Assembly: GCA_034231615.1 (NCBI GenBank)
Contig: CM067298.1
Span: forward strand, 26,554,528 to 26,618,527
Length of the DNA stretch: 64,000 nucleotides
Direction of reading: 5' to 3'
Origin: Meghimatium bilineatum
Lineage: Eukaryota > Mollusca > Gastropoda > Stylommatophora > Philomycidae
The notes under the pieces are model-generated. The model was not told where the DNA came from and did no database searches. It was given only the letters and a program-made list of their open reading frames with translations. Positions 11,691 through 22,895 of this stretch are shown here, piece by piece. Every line of letters begins with the position of its first letter. Position 1 is the first letter of the stretch. The position numbers were made by a program, and so were the translations under genes.

Positions 11691-12554
11691 TGTTAATGAC
11701 AAATTATACAAGGAATAAAAGTAATAAGATCCCATACTTATTCTTGCTACAATACAAACATCCATTAATACAGTAACTATTTTCCTCTACATTTTGAGAA
11801 TAATTAAACTTAATCTATATATGCATACCAATTTGGATGCGAGTACTCACTGATCAGTAGTGATTCACATATCTCGTTCCCATACAGATAGCAACAACTG
11901 AAAAATTATTCGCTCCACAATAACCGGAGATTTGACAGTTGGTCATCATTGTAATCGACATGCATTCCGTTGAACTTGTGACTGAACGGCAAACGGAACA
12001 GGCCGTTTAAACTGAATACGTTAGGGACAAGTAATTTGTGCGTGAGTTATTACAGATGACATAAAATGGAAGTATTTTTGATGTTGGCGTCATCTCGATT
12101 TGTGAAAATAATTCATGATCTTCAATGTCATGACATTATGATGATGATCCGATTTTCTTGATGGAAAGACATTTGAGCGGATAAGACCACTACAATTTTA
12201 ACATGATAATCTCAATATGTTTGCTACCCAAGCTTATGGTACAATTTACATGATTCTATTAACCATTTAGATTTCACTTTTAGTAAGCAACCATTGAGAG
12301 TACGAGGAAGGCATAATTTACAGAAAAGATAAGATATTTACGGTTTCTTTTACACAGAACATTTGTGTAAATAATGCGTCTTTTTAAAAATATTCCAACC
12401 ATTCTGTTGAGATTGGTCTATACAATTCATGTCGAAGTCATGTTTGGGGTGATTTTTGTATCCCGACATTCAATCACGTGTAAACCTGGTACCAGTTAAC
12501 GTTAAATAATGATTGGTCTATATTTAATCATGAAGCCCATAATGCATGTATTAA
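11691..12554. other. Spacer, nothing recognised
   Basis: AT-rich; no coding motif or known repeat family seen. Confidence 0.5.
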
Positions 12555-12735
12555 ATACGGTAATTTCATATTTTAATAGATTTAAATACAGTAATTTCAT
12601 ATTTTAATATATTTAAATACGGTGATTTCATATTTTAATATATTTGAATACGGTAATTTCATATTTAAATACGGTGATTTCATATTTTAATATATTTTAA
12701 TACGGTAATTTCATATTTTAATAAATTTGAATAAT
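12555..12735. repeat. AT-rich minisatellite, about 31-bp unit, six copies
   Basis: Repeats of atacggtaatttcatatttt with internal length variation. Confidence 0.9.
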
Positions 12736-13396
12736 AAAATATGTAAAATTGATATATTTTTGAAATGGTAAAAAAACATTTTTTTGTCAGTCTATCTATC
12801 TATTCGATAAACCCTTTATTGTCTTTCAGCGACAGGGGTAGAAGAGCTCTCAAATTTACAGATGTCTACTGAGAGATCTTCATTGTTTCCCACGATCGAA
12901 TATAATCCATGCAATAATGTTTGGTCAGTGACACGTGAAAATATTTAAATTTTACAAATTTTGGCCATGAAATAGCGAATATGTCACCAATCCTGTTGTG
13001 ATAGTATGCAGTCTCTTGTTTGAACAGTTTTACAGCAGGAGATACACGTTGAGCTGGTAGCTAGATTACAACAGAGTGGGCTTTTAGACACGGGCTCCGA
13101 ATGAAAAACAGACTATGTGGCTTCATGGAATAAAGACAATTTGGAAAGGGACACACCGAGCTAATGAAGTTATGAAGAATCAAGGACACACATTTAATGA
13201 TGATGTCATGAAAGAGCAGAACTTGTGTATGACTTTTTTTTTATTAATCAGGGGAAAAAAAGCAATCAATGTAAAAGACATTGCAGTGGCCACATAAATT
13301 AAGCTTCATGAAGTATAGTGGATTGGAGAGACAAGAAATAGCTGAAGCTGGGGGAGGAGGGAGGGTCTTTACAGCAAATCATATAGAGGAATTCAC
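12736..13396. other. Spacer, nothing recognised
   Basis: No supported gene; short open frames only. Confidence 0.5.
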
Positions 13397-13434
13397 ACAC
13401 ACACACACACGCAGAGAGAGAGAGAGAGAGAGAG
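13397..13434. repeat. Compound (CA)n(GA)n microsatellite
   Basis: A run of CA dinucleotides directly followed by a run of GA dinucleotides. Confidence 0.97.
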
Positions 13435-13486
13435 TGGTAACGATGTCGCGGAAGAATACAAACATAAGATCTACTTTTGTTTGCAA

Positions 13487-13740
13487 ACTTTTGCAGATAT
13501 GCATGATGTAGTTCAGAACACGGAATGCAGTTTCGTAATTTATAACTTCACTGTGATATCTGCGCCTTTCGGCTTGACACATCCGTCTTCAGCATGGCTT
13601 CTAGGTCACTGTGACCTGATATGGGATGAGGTGGTCAACCCCACCCCCGAAACCTCCATATCCCCGTGTACAAAATGTAAAGCAGGTACTAGTGTCATTA
13701 TTCTTTCTTCCCCATTCCGGTCGCAGCAGGTAACGGTGTC
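13487..13740 (-). mobile_element. Family A retroposon, diverged
   Basis: Contains gatatctgcgcctttcggct, catccgtcttcagcatggct and a head-side ccattccggtcgcagcaggt. Differs from the main type at the centre (gtcactgtgacctg), suggesting an older subfamily. Confidence 0.8.
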
Positions 13741-13865
13741 ATTCTCTCAGGGCTAACAAAAATAGTAAGATAAGGATAGAATCCCAAGGTAGTATGAGAT
13801 TTACTTATTCTTCTTATCTATGCCATACCAAGTGGTTGGGGATCAGGGGGGTAAAGTTTTACTTA

Positions 13866-14055
13866 CAACTTTTAGATTTGTGTTTCTCTGGTACTCTATT
13901 AGTGGGCAGTTTTTACAGCACTTTTGCTTCTCTAGTACTGTATTAGTGGGCAGTTTTTACATCATTTTTGCTTCTATGGTACTGTATTAGTGGGCAGTTT
14001 TACAGCACTTTTGCTTATCTGGTACTCTATTGGTGGGTAGGTTTTACAGAACTTC
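13866..14055. repeat. Minisatellite, about 43-bp unit, four copies
   Basis: Repeats of tactgtattagtgggcagtt with small differences. Confidence 0.93.
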
Positions 14056-14189
14056 TGCAAGTCCAAAAAGGCTGATTCAATATAGATGTAGCGACGAGAT
14101 AAAATTTTACTCCGGGGAACTTTGCTCCAGTTTTGAAGAATTCTGCAGATGATAACGTTTGTGTCTCTTACAATAATACGTCGTCTTTA

Positions 14190-14690
14190 ACCCAGACATC
14201 AACACAGAGGAGATCAAGCAATAGTAACGTCAAACCATGCCTAACCAGGACTTTACCACAGAGGAGATCAAGAAATAGTAACGTCAATCTATGCCTAACC
14301 AGGACTTTACCACAGAGGAGATCAAGCAATAGTAACGTCAATCTATGCCTAACCAGGACTTTACCACAGAGGAGATCAAGCAATAGTAACGTCAATCTAT
14401 GCCTAACCAGGACTTTAACACAGAGGAGATCAAGCAATAGTAACGTCAATCCATGCCTAACCAGGACTTTAACACAGAGGAGATCAAGCAATAGTAACGT
14501 CAATATATGCCTAACCAGGACTTTAACACAGAAGAGATCAAGCAATAGTAACGTCAATCCATGCCTAACCAGGACTTTAACACAGAAGAGATCAAGCAAT
14601 AGTAACGTCAATCCATGCCTAACCAGGACTTTACCACAGAGGAGATCAAGCAATAGTAACGTCAATCCATGCCTAACCTCTCAGTTAGTT
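14190..14690. repeat. 54-bp minisatellite, nine copies, open on both strands
   Basis: Unit begins aggactttaccacagaggag and includes caatagtaacgtcaat. Because 54 is divisible by three and the unit lacks stops in two frames, a 234-codon frame (plus) and a 165-codon frame (minus) run through it. The plus frame repeats an 18-residue block containing QRRSSNSNVN. No signal peptide or known domain is seen and both strands are equally open, so I treat it as a repeat. Confidence 0.93.
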
Positions 14691-14811
14691 CTCATAATGT
14701 GCATAGCAAACGGCAATATGTTTTCTCTTCTCACCTTTCCAACCAAACATCACACAGATAAAGTAGCACCAATATTCATTGAAAAGACTGCTCCCAAACT
14801 GGAACAAACAC

Positions 14812-14914
14812 AACGAAGTCAACAGACACAAATATAATGAAGTCAACAGACACAAATATAATGAAGTCAACAGACACAAATATAATGAAGTCAACAGACA
14901 CAAATATAATGATT
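14812..14914. repeat. 24-bp minisatellite, first segment
   Basis: About four copies of gaagtcaacagacacaaata plus taat. The same unit, diverged, resumes at 15436 beyond a LINE fragment. Confidence 0.9.
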
Positions 14915-14924
14915 TCTATTATAT

Positions 14925-15330
14925 ATTCCAAGGCGCATGATGGTCAGAATATTCACACTTGCCGTTAATCAAAGGGGTGGTGACTGGGAGATTTAGCTTT
15001 TTATACATGGCCAGATATATCACCTTCACTGCGTTGAATCCGTATTTGTTTAGGGTTGTCATGATATTAGTTATCCATCTTTTTTTGGTCTTCCTCTGGC
15101 CTAGTATCCGGATCTTATGTTCCATGTTCTTGTCGGTAGTTGGTTATGTTTCATTCTCATAAGGTGTCCACACCATTTTATTTGTTGTTTCTCGATGTAT
15201 TATGTGCATGGTCTCATACTATTTCACCATTTCTCATTTTGTCTAATTTTTTCACTCTTGCGGCTTTTCTTGATTTCATCTCACATGTTGTACATTTTGA
15301 TAGCAGAGTGTTGGTATACAAATACTGTTT
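14925..15330 (-). pseudogene. LINE reverse-transcriptase C-terminal fragment
   Basis: Minus frame segments: ARVKKLDKMRNGEIV, then KWCGHLMRMKHNQLP, then RGRPKKRWITNIMTTLNKYG and LNLPVTTPLINGK. This is the usual end of a non-LTR retrotransposon protein (a GHLMRM block and a GRPKKRW block). Stops and frame changes separate the segments. It splits a 24-bp minisatellite, so it may have inserted into an existing array. Confidence 0.82.
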
Positions 15331-15435
15331 ATCATCTGTCTCTTGAATTTCACCTTGATCTTTGGATTGAGCAGTAAAGGTGAAAGCTGTAATGTCACTA
15401 TGTTTACTTTCTGGAATCTTGTTTAAATCTCTCTT

Positions 15436-15515
15436 TCTAATATAATGATCTCAACAGATACAAACATAATGGTCCCAACAGACACAAATATAATCAACTC
15501 AACAGAGACATGAAC
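15436..15515. repeat. 24-bp minisatellite, second segment
   Basis: Diverged units such as aatataatgatctcaacaga continue the array at 14812-14914 on the far side of the LINE fragment. Confidence 0.7.
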
Positions 15516-15539
15516 CTTCAAGTTGACGTATAACAAAAA

Positions 15540-15765
15540 CAGTCTCAAAAGGCGTAGAGGATTGACCCCACTGTACTTTGAATTCCCCATATATACTACG
15601 CAACTCTCACCTAAGGGGCACACAACCTGACAAGAGTACCATTTAAAGCACGTAATTCCGTAACTTCAGTTGATACCCTAGGAATCTCCGAATACATTAT
15701 CTTTTAAAAAAGATTTAAAAAAGACTTTTGACTAAGGATTGCACCCACGAACTCCTGAGAACAAA
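15540..15765 (-). mobile_element. Family C SINE
   Basis: Contains aaggcgtagaggattgaccc, ctgacaagagtaccattt and gcacgtaattccgtaacttc. A possible degenerate B box (minus gtgggtgcaatcct) lies near 15738. Confidence 0.7.
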
Positions 15766-15791
15766 GGATATGTGAGGTTATTTTACAATGC

Positions 15792-16078
15792 CTCATTACA
15801 TGTATGAGCTGAGTGTACCATGCCACATCACATATGTAAGCTGAGTACACTATACCCCATTACATATGTAAGCTGAGTACACCATACCCCATTACATATA
15901 TAAGCTTAGTACACCATACCACATCACATATGTAAGCTGAGTACACTATACCCCATTACATATATAAGCTTAGTACACCATACCACATCACATATGTAAG
16001 CTGAGTACACCATACCACATTACATATATAAGCTGAGTACACCATACCACATTACATATGTAAGCTAAGCGTACCATG
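15792..16078. repeat. Minisatellite, 32-bp unit, about nine copies
   Basis: Unit with cacatatgtaagctgagtac. Two unit types (ccccattacatat and ccacatcacatat) alternate irregularly. Confidence 0.95.
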
Positions 16079-16084
16079 CTACAA

Positions 16085-16885
16085 TAGGAACATGGTGAAT
16101 AAGAACATGATGAATAAGAACATGGTGGGAACATGTTGAATAAGAACATGATGAATAAGAACATGGTGAATAAGAATATGATGAATAAGAACATGGTGGG
16201 AACATGATGAATAAGAACATGGTGAATAAGAACATGGTTAATAAGAACAAGTAGGAAATATGATGAATAAGAACATGGTGGGAAAATGATGAATAAGAAT
16301 ATGGTGGGAACATGATGAATAAGAACATGGTGAATAAGAACATGGTTAATAAGAACATGATGAATAAGAATATGGTGGGAACATGATGAATAAGAACATG
16401 GTGAATAAGAACATGGTTAATAAGAACAAGTAGGAAATATGATGAATAAGAATATGATGAATAAGAACATGATGAATAAGAACATGGTGGGAACATGATG
16501 AATAAGAACATGGTGAATAAGAACATGGTAGTAACATGATGAATAAGAACATGGTGGGAACATGATTAATAGAAACTTGGAGGGAACGTAGAGGGAACAT
16601 GAAGAATAAAAAGAGATGGAACATGATGAATATGAACATGGAAGAAACTGATGAGTAGGAACATGGAGGAGGCAATATGATGAATAGAAACATGAGAGCA
16701 ACATGAGAAATAAGAGAATGTCCGGAACATGATTAATAGGAAGGAATATGAAGGGAGTATAGAGGGAACATGATTAATAGGAAGGAATATGAAGGGAGTA
16801 TAGAGGGAACATGATAAATACAATTAAGGAAAAATTATGAATAAGAACATGGAGGGCATGATAAATATGAACATGGAGAAACATG
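16085..16885. repeat. Complex short-unit repeat, about 800 bp
   Basis: Built from 12- and 15-bp words such as aataagaacatg, gtggg and aacatgatg in irregular order, decaying towards 16885. Long minus open frames rich in Phe, Leu and Ile come from the repeat and are not genes. Confidence 0.95.
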
Positions 16886-17799
16886 ATAAAAGTAACATGC
16901 TGGACAGAAATAATGTTTTGTGCGATTCTGGCTTATCTTACAGTTCGAAACGACGTGCCACTATTCCAGGCACACGAAAGTATTAATGGATGTGTTACCG
17001 TTGAGTATGTGATGTTAAACACTCAGCATATATGCGGGAACATTTAATAGATTTGTGTATATCTGGGTGATTGGACTATTTTCTAGGCTAAGAGACAGAG
17101 AGGTCAGTCAAACTGATGAAACGAGTGGCAGGTGATTCATCTTAATTGCCACTTAAATTCTGAACCCTGCACGATAAGAGAAACCTGAGCCCTGCACGAT
17201 AAGAAGATATATGATACCTGGCACATATTTGTCTTAGGAGAATGCCATCAGAGATAGCATACCATGTGGTTACACAAATTATGATCCGGCAATGGTACAC
17301 CCGGAAACATTTAATGGCAATGGTTTGCTGCAAGAAAAAAAAAAGAGAAAGATGGGTTGATGTTATTGTCCAATTTACTTTAGTCCCGTGTCTCAAAATA
17401 CTTTTATTGAACTAGCGCCCCTTGCATGGAGTCGAAAGTTGTAGCCCCCACCCCCACAAAAATAGTACTTCTCATATTTAAAACGCGTTTCTTGTTTCTT
17501 AAATGACTTATAACTGTCAGTATTAATGCTAGTAGTAGTTATGATAAACCGATTTATAAAATTATACCCTAAAATGTGATATAGAAGCAATCTATACATT
17601 ACAAGACCTACAACATATATTTCAACATATAATGTATGCTCTCTATAATCACTACAATCACTACAATCACTACACACCAAACAAGCATTCTTGATCAGAA
17701 ACATTAAATAACAGCAATGAAAATAAAAACTGTATATTATTACTTCAAATAAATGACACAAGAACATTAATCTGATCCTGCTATTCATGTGACTCCTCT
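16886..17799. other. Spacer, nothing recognised
   Basis: A small direct duplication (ccctgcacgataagaga type) at 17160-17205. A minus open frame at 17393-17788 has no recognisable motif. Confidence 0.45.
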
Positions 17800-18115
17800 A
17801 ATAGCTCAATATGTTATGTTATGTTCCTCCAGGGTCACAGGCGGCGCATAGAGCAGAAACCATAGCTTTCCATTTCTGCCTTTGCGTTGCCAGGTCTATC
17901 AATTCTTGCGTGTTGTTTAGGTTCATTGACATGCCTTCTCTATAAATGATTCTTCGTAGAGTTTCTCTAGGTATCCTTCTTCTTACTCCAGGTGGCACCC
18001 AATATAGTGACTGCTGGGGAACTCTTAGGCTGTTCATTCTGAGAACATGGCCGATGTAAGTCTAATGCCTTTGTCTAATGAAGGAAGATATATAGGTCTG
18101 TTTCAATAGCTCAAT
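17800..18115 (-). pseudogene. 5'-truncated LINE with 11-bp TSD, intact C-terminus
   Basis: The direct repeat aatagctcaat at 17800-17810 and 18105-18115 brackets 17811-18104. The minus frame runs YIGHVLRMNSLRVPQQSLYW, VPPGVRRRIPRETLRRII, then LATQRQKWKAMVSALCAACD and a Gly-rich end, with the stop codon made by the (CATAA)n tail. The visible frame has no internal stop, so this is a fairly young insertion. Target-primed reverse transcription explains the 5' truncation and TSD. Confidence 0.92.
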
Positions 18116-18242
18116 AGCTGGATGAATATTTCTTACAATAAGCCCAGTCTCTATTGCGTATTTTCAATCTACTATACTATTTTTGCAGCAGCATCACTAA
18201 GTAACTATAGCCTTTCCAGACTAAATATTTGTGCTGGAAATA

Positions 18243-18497
18243 TGACATCCCAATATAGTAATGTATTTCACGTAACTCTCGTGATGACATCACGATATAG
18301 TATTGTATTCACGTAACTCTCGTGATGACATCACGATATAGTAATGTATTTCACGTAACTCTCGTGATGACATCACGATATAGTAATGTATTTCACGTAA
18401 CTCTCGAGGTGACATCACGATATAGTATTGTATTTCACGTAACTCTCGTGATGATATCACGATATAGTAATTTATTTCACGTAACTCTCGTGATGAC
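18243..18497. repeat. Minisatellite, 42-bp unit, six copies
   Basis: Unit gtgatgacatcacgatatag plus taatgtatttcacgtaactc tc, containing the palindromic core gatgacatcac. It abuts the LINE fragment at 18498. Confidence 0.95.
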
Positions 18498-18632
18498 TCT
18501 AAGACATTCTTCATTAGTAATCTTTGCTGTCCAAGCAATGCGTAACATTTTTCGAATAAACCACATTTCTGCTGCCTCCAATGATTTTTGTTATGTCTTA
18601 TTTATTGTCCACGCTTCACTTCCATAGAGTAC
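18498..18632 (-). pseudogene. LINE reverse-transcriptase fragment
   Basis: Minus frame: LYGSEAWTINKT, a stop, then QKSLEAAEMWFIRKMLRIAW and TAKITNEECLR. This matches the conserved LYG-x-EAWT, MW-x-RRML-x-I-x-W and NEE-x-L blocks of non-LTR retrotransposon proteins. The 3' continuation is replaced by the 42-bp array. Confidence 0.88.
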
Positions 18633-19225
18633 TTATTATTTATTATTTACATTGCACATTCGATATTCCGATAGTAATAATTGGTAATAAATAGTTCTCT
18701 CCCAACCCATATCAGAAATCATTGTTATTTATCATATAGCCCTGCGTATATATCAAGTATAGTTGCACAACATACTGAATCCAGACACACACCGCATCCA
18801 ACATAATAAATAATACAATCGATGACGTTCTTTTGTGCTAACACAACGCCCACAGGGGGCCATAGCGACCACATTTTGAAACGCTCCTTAGGTTTTAGGT
18901 CTCAAAAACACTACAAACGACATAACGTGTCTATATAGACGATGTGTAACTACATGTCTAGTCCACAAGAACCAAGGGCTGATTTGTAATCTTGTCACAG
19001 AAGGATTTTGGTTGTCCACACATTTTCTGCAGTTAATTACTTCTCTTTGATGGGGTCATGCCAAGGTTTTAGGAATGCAGACAATGAATCTTCCTTGTGT
19101 TTTCAATATACATGGACACGATCACGGGTAAACACTGTGCAACTACCAGTTTTTTTAAAAAAATGTGTACGTTCTTAGGAGCAAATCCCCACAAAAAAGT
19201 TAATTACTATTCGCACGTCTTTCAT
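18633..19225. other. Spacer, nothing recognised
   Basis: AT-rich; no repeat family or gene identified. Confidence 0.5.
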
Positions 19226-19400
19226 TCTCTTCTGTGTTCGTTCTCAAACTCCTGCTGGTTAGCAGCTTGTAGCCCTGAAGCCTGAATATATTGTGCCATA
19301 GCTTACTACTTGACTGCGATATTCGCTCCTTTCAGCTGGGCATTTTAGACGTCTTCATGACTTTGCACCATTTTCGCCATTGGATGACACAATCAACTCC
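19226..19400 (-). repeat. Family A fragment, diverged
   Basis: Contains gttcgttctcaaactcctgc, tggttagcagcttgtagccc and a degenerate central region. Confidence 0.7.
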
Positions 19401-20146
19401 ACTAACAAACCTACCCCATAAACAAATCAGTATGAATGACACAACCACCTCCACTCACACCTTCCATAAACACCTCAGTGTATTCCACTCCTACTAATGC
19501 GAATGCCTTTCCCCACTGTATCCCCTCACATCTCTTGGTCTACGTGACTCTTTCATTACCCATCTTCTTAGCTTATATAGTGCGGAAGATGGTGTTTTGG
19601 TCAGAATCTGCGTCGTTAATTCTATAGCAAACGCTCTCCTGTGTGACAAGCAGGTCCTTGAATTCTAGTGTGATAAGCAGGTCCTTGACTTCTAGTTTAG
19701 GGTGCAGAGATTAGTGTCAGTCTAATTTCCAGGCATGTAGTAGGAGTCGACAAAGTTAGAATAGGCTGATAACCTGTCATCTGTGATATAATCATCATTG
19801 TCGCTGCATGTCATGTCTCAATTTATGACATTTGTAATCTATTAAATGACACCCATCAGAGGACATTGGAACTTTTCTCTTTTCTTTGGCAACTCCTATG
19901 TGACGGGGAATACTAGATGAACCATCACTGAAGATGCATGAAAACATTTGACAGAATAACTAACTAGCTGGCCCACAAGTAGAGCTTATATGCTACGCTC
20001 CTAAGAGGACGTAATCAACATGGGATGCTGCTACACTGGAATGCCTCACTTCGAGACTAAACATGCACCGATAATCCCCCTCTATACAAATAAACGGCCC
20101 TAAACACAACCTTTGAATGAACAAACCTTATACGATTCTGGGTGTT
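19401..20146. other. Spacer, nothing recognised
   Basis: Short duplication of gtgtgacaagcaggtccttg-like sequence at 19630-19690. No gene seen. Confidence 0.5.
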
Positions 20147-20225
20147 GCCTCGGTGGCTCAAATGATGAAGACATGTTCTTTTGTCAGGAAGGCGCTACGC
20201 TGTCACGGGCTATCGGATCCCAGCT
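20147..20225 (+). repeat. tRNA-like SINE head
   Basis: cggtggctcaaatgatgaag resembles an A-box region, and gggctatcggatccc resembles a decayed B box, about 60 bases apart. No cloverleaf can be drawn, so it is not called a tRNA gene. Confidence 0.45.
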
Positions 20226-20434
20226 GATAATATTACCAGACCACCATCATCACAGTCGTTTGAACACTAAAATTATCATAAAATTATCAGGCTCAATTAA
20301 TTCTTTGCCATATAAACCATCAGCAATAATTTTTTTTAATTTCTGAAACAATTATCCTAATTCTTCTTACTCCGATCTCGAATATCCGTATAATTGTTTT
20401 TTCTATGTAACTTAGATCTTCTTAATTCTGATCC

Positions 20435-20630
20435 ACAGACTCGTACAGCTGTCCAATGGTATCAACAGAGTCGTACAGCTTACCAAGGTTACCCATAGAC
20501 TCCTGCAGCATGCCAAGATTATTCACATATTCCTGTAGCTTTCCAAGGTTATCCACAATCTCGTACAGTTTTTCAAGATTATCCACAAACACGTACATAT
20601 TTACAAGGTTATCCACAGACTTTGAAGACG
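20435..20630. repeat. Diverged 33-bp minisatellite
   Basis: About six units with agactcgtacagctttccaa-like sequence. On the minus strand an 86-codon frame reads an 11-residue repeat of the type DNLGKLYESV. The divergence is high but no stop has arisen within the minus frame. Confidence 0.85.
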
Positions 20631-20729
20631 ACTTTAGAGAAATCTTGGTCACAGTTGCATTAAATCTAACGTATGTGATCAATAGAAGAATTTGTGATGG
20701 AACACAAAGTATAGTTGATTTAACTCATT

Positions 20730-21055
20730 GTGCTCGGATCATCCCATGTGTACTCAATGAAGCTGAGCATATCATGACCAGAGTACTACTGACATCACGT
20801 AATAAAGTTTAGCACATCCTGACGAGAATACTACTCACATCACGTAATGAAGCTAAACACCTCCTGACGAGAATACTACTCACATCACGTAATGAAACTA
20901 AACACCTCCTGACGAAAGTACTACTCACATCACGTAACTCCTTATGTTAATATGCTAAGTGTTTTATAAAACGAGACGTAGAGAACAAGATTTGAAACCG
21001 GCGTTCTCTTGAGCAAATAGCGAATCACTCTACCAGTGAGATCCCCAATGAGAAA
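20730..21055 (-). mobile_element. Family C SINE with amplified internal 46-bp segment and tRNA-like head
   Basis: At 20757-20940 a 46-bp unit (actactcacatcacgtaatg plus aagctaaacacctcctgacg) is repeated four times; it corresponds to the family C segment with gagtaccattcatagcacgt. The head on the minus strand (tcactggtagagtgattcgc then ggtttcaaatct) resembles tRNA A and B boxes and closes the element at about 21055. Confidence 0.7.
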
Positions 21056-21496
21056 CATATAAGTCTCCTTATTGCAGACCCGAACTTTATCCCTACCCCA
21101 ATGTTATATTTTATATTAAATGACTCTTTTTGCACCACAAAACATATACATAGAGATCATTTTCATGAAAAATACTTGCTATATTGTACTCTCTACACAA
21201 GAATCGTATTTAATTAAACATAGGGCTTATTTACTGAAGCAGATAATAGCATTATCTACCTGCAGTTGGTTTAATTCTATAAACCTTCTTTCTTATGTAG
21301 TTTGAACTAAAAGTAGGGCAGTTCCATAGCACACAATTTTCCTTCAATGCTGACCTGCTTATTCAGTGGGTGACCAGAAACCGCCTGAATAGCGTCGCAT
21401 GTGTAGTAGTAACTCAGAAGACATAGCGATATTTCACTTTTCCACCATACAACCTTCTCAGCTTGTTTGTATTCATGTGAGCTTTTATATTAATCT
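21056..21496. other. Spacer, nothing recognised
   Basis: No supported gene or repeat family. Confidence 0.5.
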
Positions 21497-21667
21497 TGTG
21501 CGTTCGTTCTTAAACTCCTGCAGATTATTAGCAGGATGTCAACCGAAAAACAGAATCGACGTGTCTTGGTTTACAGCTTCGCTGCGCTATCAGCGCAAAT
21601 CGGTCTGATGCATCCGACTCAGCATGGCTTCTGAGTAACTTTGACTTTATATTGGATGGGGCAGGTT
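21497..21667 (-). repeat. Family A fragment
   Basis: Contains gcgttcgttcttaaactcct and catccgactcagcatggctt. The head half is missing. Confidence 0.75.
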
Positions 21668-21761
21668 TTTATAATCTTATATCTTTTCTCATAATTTGCA
21701 CATTAAATTTAGAGCGTTGTCCGTGTTGGTTATTTTTGGTTTTTCCTAAAAGATATCTGGA

Positions 21762-21897
21762 TCAGATGCGTTTTTATGTCTCATAAGTGGTACTTTTTCA
21801 TGTCTCATAAGTGGTACTTTTTCATGTCTCATAAGTGGTACTTTTTCATGTCTCATAAGTGGTACTTTTTCATGTCTCATAAGTGGTACTTTTTCAT
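21762..21897. repeat. 24-bp minisatellite, 5.5 copies
   Basis: Unit tttttcatgtctcataagtg plus gtac, nearly perfect, followed by degenerate catgagtgtatat-like words to about 22040. Confidence 0.95.
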
Positions 21898-22044
21898 GAG
21901 TGTATATGTTTCAGGAGTGGTAATGTTTCATGAGCATATTGGCTACGTTTCATGAGTGTTTATGTTTTCTGAGTGTATATATTTCATGGGTATATATGTT
22001 TCATGCGTGCAAATTGTTATGAGTGTTATTGTCTCATGAATATT

Positions 22045-22178
22045 AATGCGTAAATGAATAATATAATTAGAAAACATCGAGGAGTTATAGAAATTTCAGA
22101 AGGTAGTGGGGCAGGATTTGAACTAGATCCTTTAATCTGGCACCAATATCCTTCGCTAATTGAGTCACCACCTCAATT
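22045..22178 (-). mobile_element. Family F tRNA-derived SINE
   Basis: Minus strand: tgactcaattagcgaaggat (A-box region) and agttcaaatcctgcccc (B box), then a body shared with 41070-41150 (plus strand: gtaaatgaataatata, then tagaaa and tctgaagg). Confidence 0.6.
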
Positions 22179-22273
22179 AAATAATTAACGTAAGTAAATA
22201 AAAGTGTTGACTGAAGTCTTGAGACGAATATAGACCTCCTTAAAAGACCTGGTTCAAATCTCATCTGATGACG

Positions 22274-22450
22274 AGTTTAAATACGGACTTTCCGCCGAAG
22301 ACGGATATGTCGCGCCCTTAACGCAAATAAAACAGCGACACAAAGCAATCCATTCTCTGGACTACATCCTACTTGAGATCTAGTAGTCGTGCTACAAGAG
22401 AGATCCAGCGGGAATTTGAGAATGAACCATGAAGAAGAAAGAAGAAATAC
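22274..22450 (+). mobile_element. Family A' retroposon
   Basis: Runs from ccgccgaagacggatatgtc through ggactacatcct to a GAA-rich tail. A 6-bp match (aaatac) at 22279-22284 and 22445-22450 may be a short TSD, but this is weak. Confidence 0.75.
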
Positions 22451-22689
22451 CTACTTGATTTTCTTTTGATTTTCATAACTTCTAATGTAATTCCGTAACT
22501 TATGGGGTATATAAACATTCACAATTGATCATCTCTTTATTTCTTCTTCTTCTTTTGTGCAAGTTCTTATACTCATGCACATAATTAGGATGTAGACCGG
22601 AGAATGGAGTGTGTTGTGGCATTGTTTATAGATTAGATGCGATATTTGTGTCTTTCGGCAAATCCGACAACAGGATGGCTTCTTAGTCA

Positions 22690-22803
22690 CGTTGAACCAT
22701 TATGGGAAAGTCAAATTATTGGAAAGTCACAATATCTGGAAAGTCACATTATGGGGAAGTCGCATTATTGGAAAGTCACATTGTGGGGAAAATCACATTA
22801 TGG
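22690..22803. repeat. Short tandem repeat inside family A, about 16-bp unit
   Basis: Repeats of ggaaagtcacattat with variants; lies where family A normally has ctatatgggatgggg. Confidence 0.85.
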
Positions 22804-22895
22804 GAAAGGTATGGCTATACCACCACAAAACTAATTAGTCGCGACTTACAACAAGCATAGAAGATAAATGTGTAGCTATTCTTTGCTTCCTTTTC

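Noticed and set aside
16065-16526. 153-codon minus open frame rich in Phe and Leu, like a membrane protein
   Set aside because: It is a translation of 12- to 15-bp words in a simple repeat; several other frames are open too.
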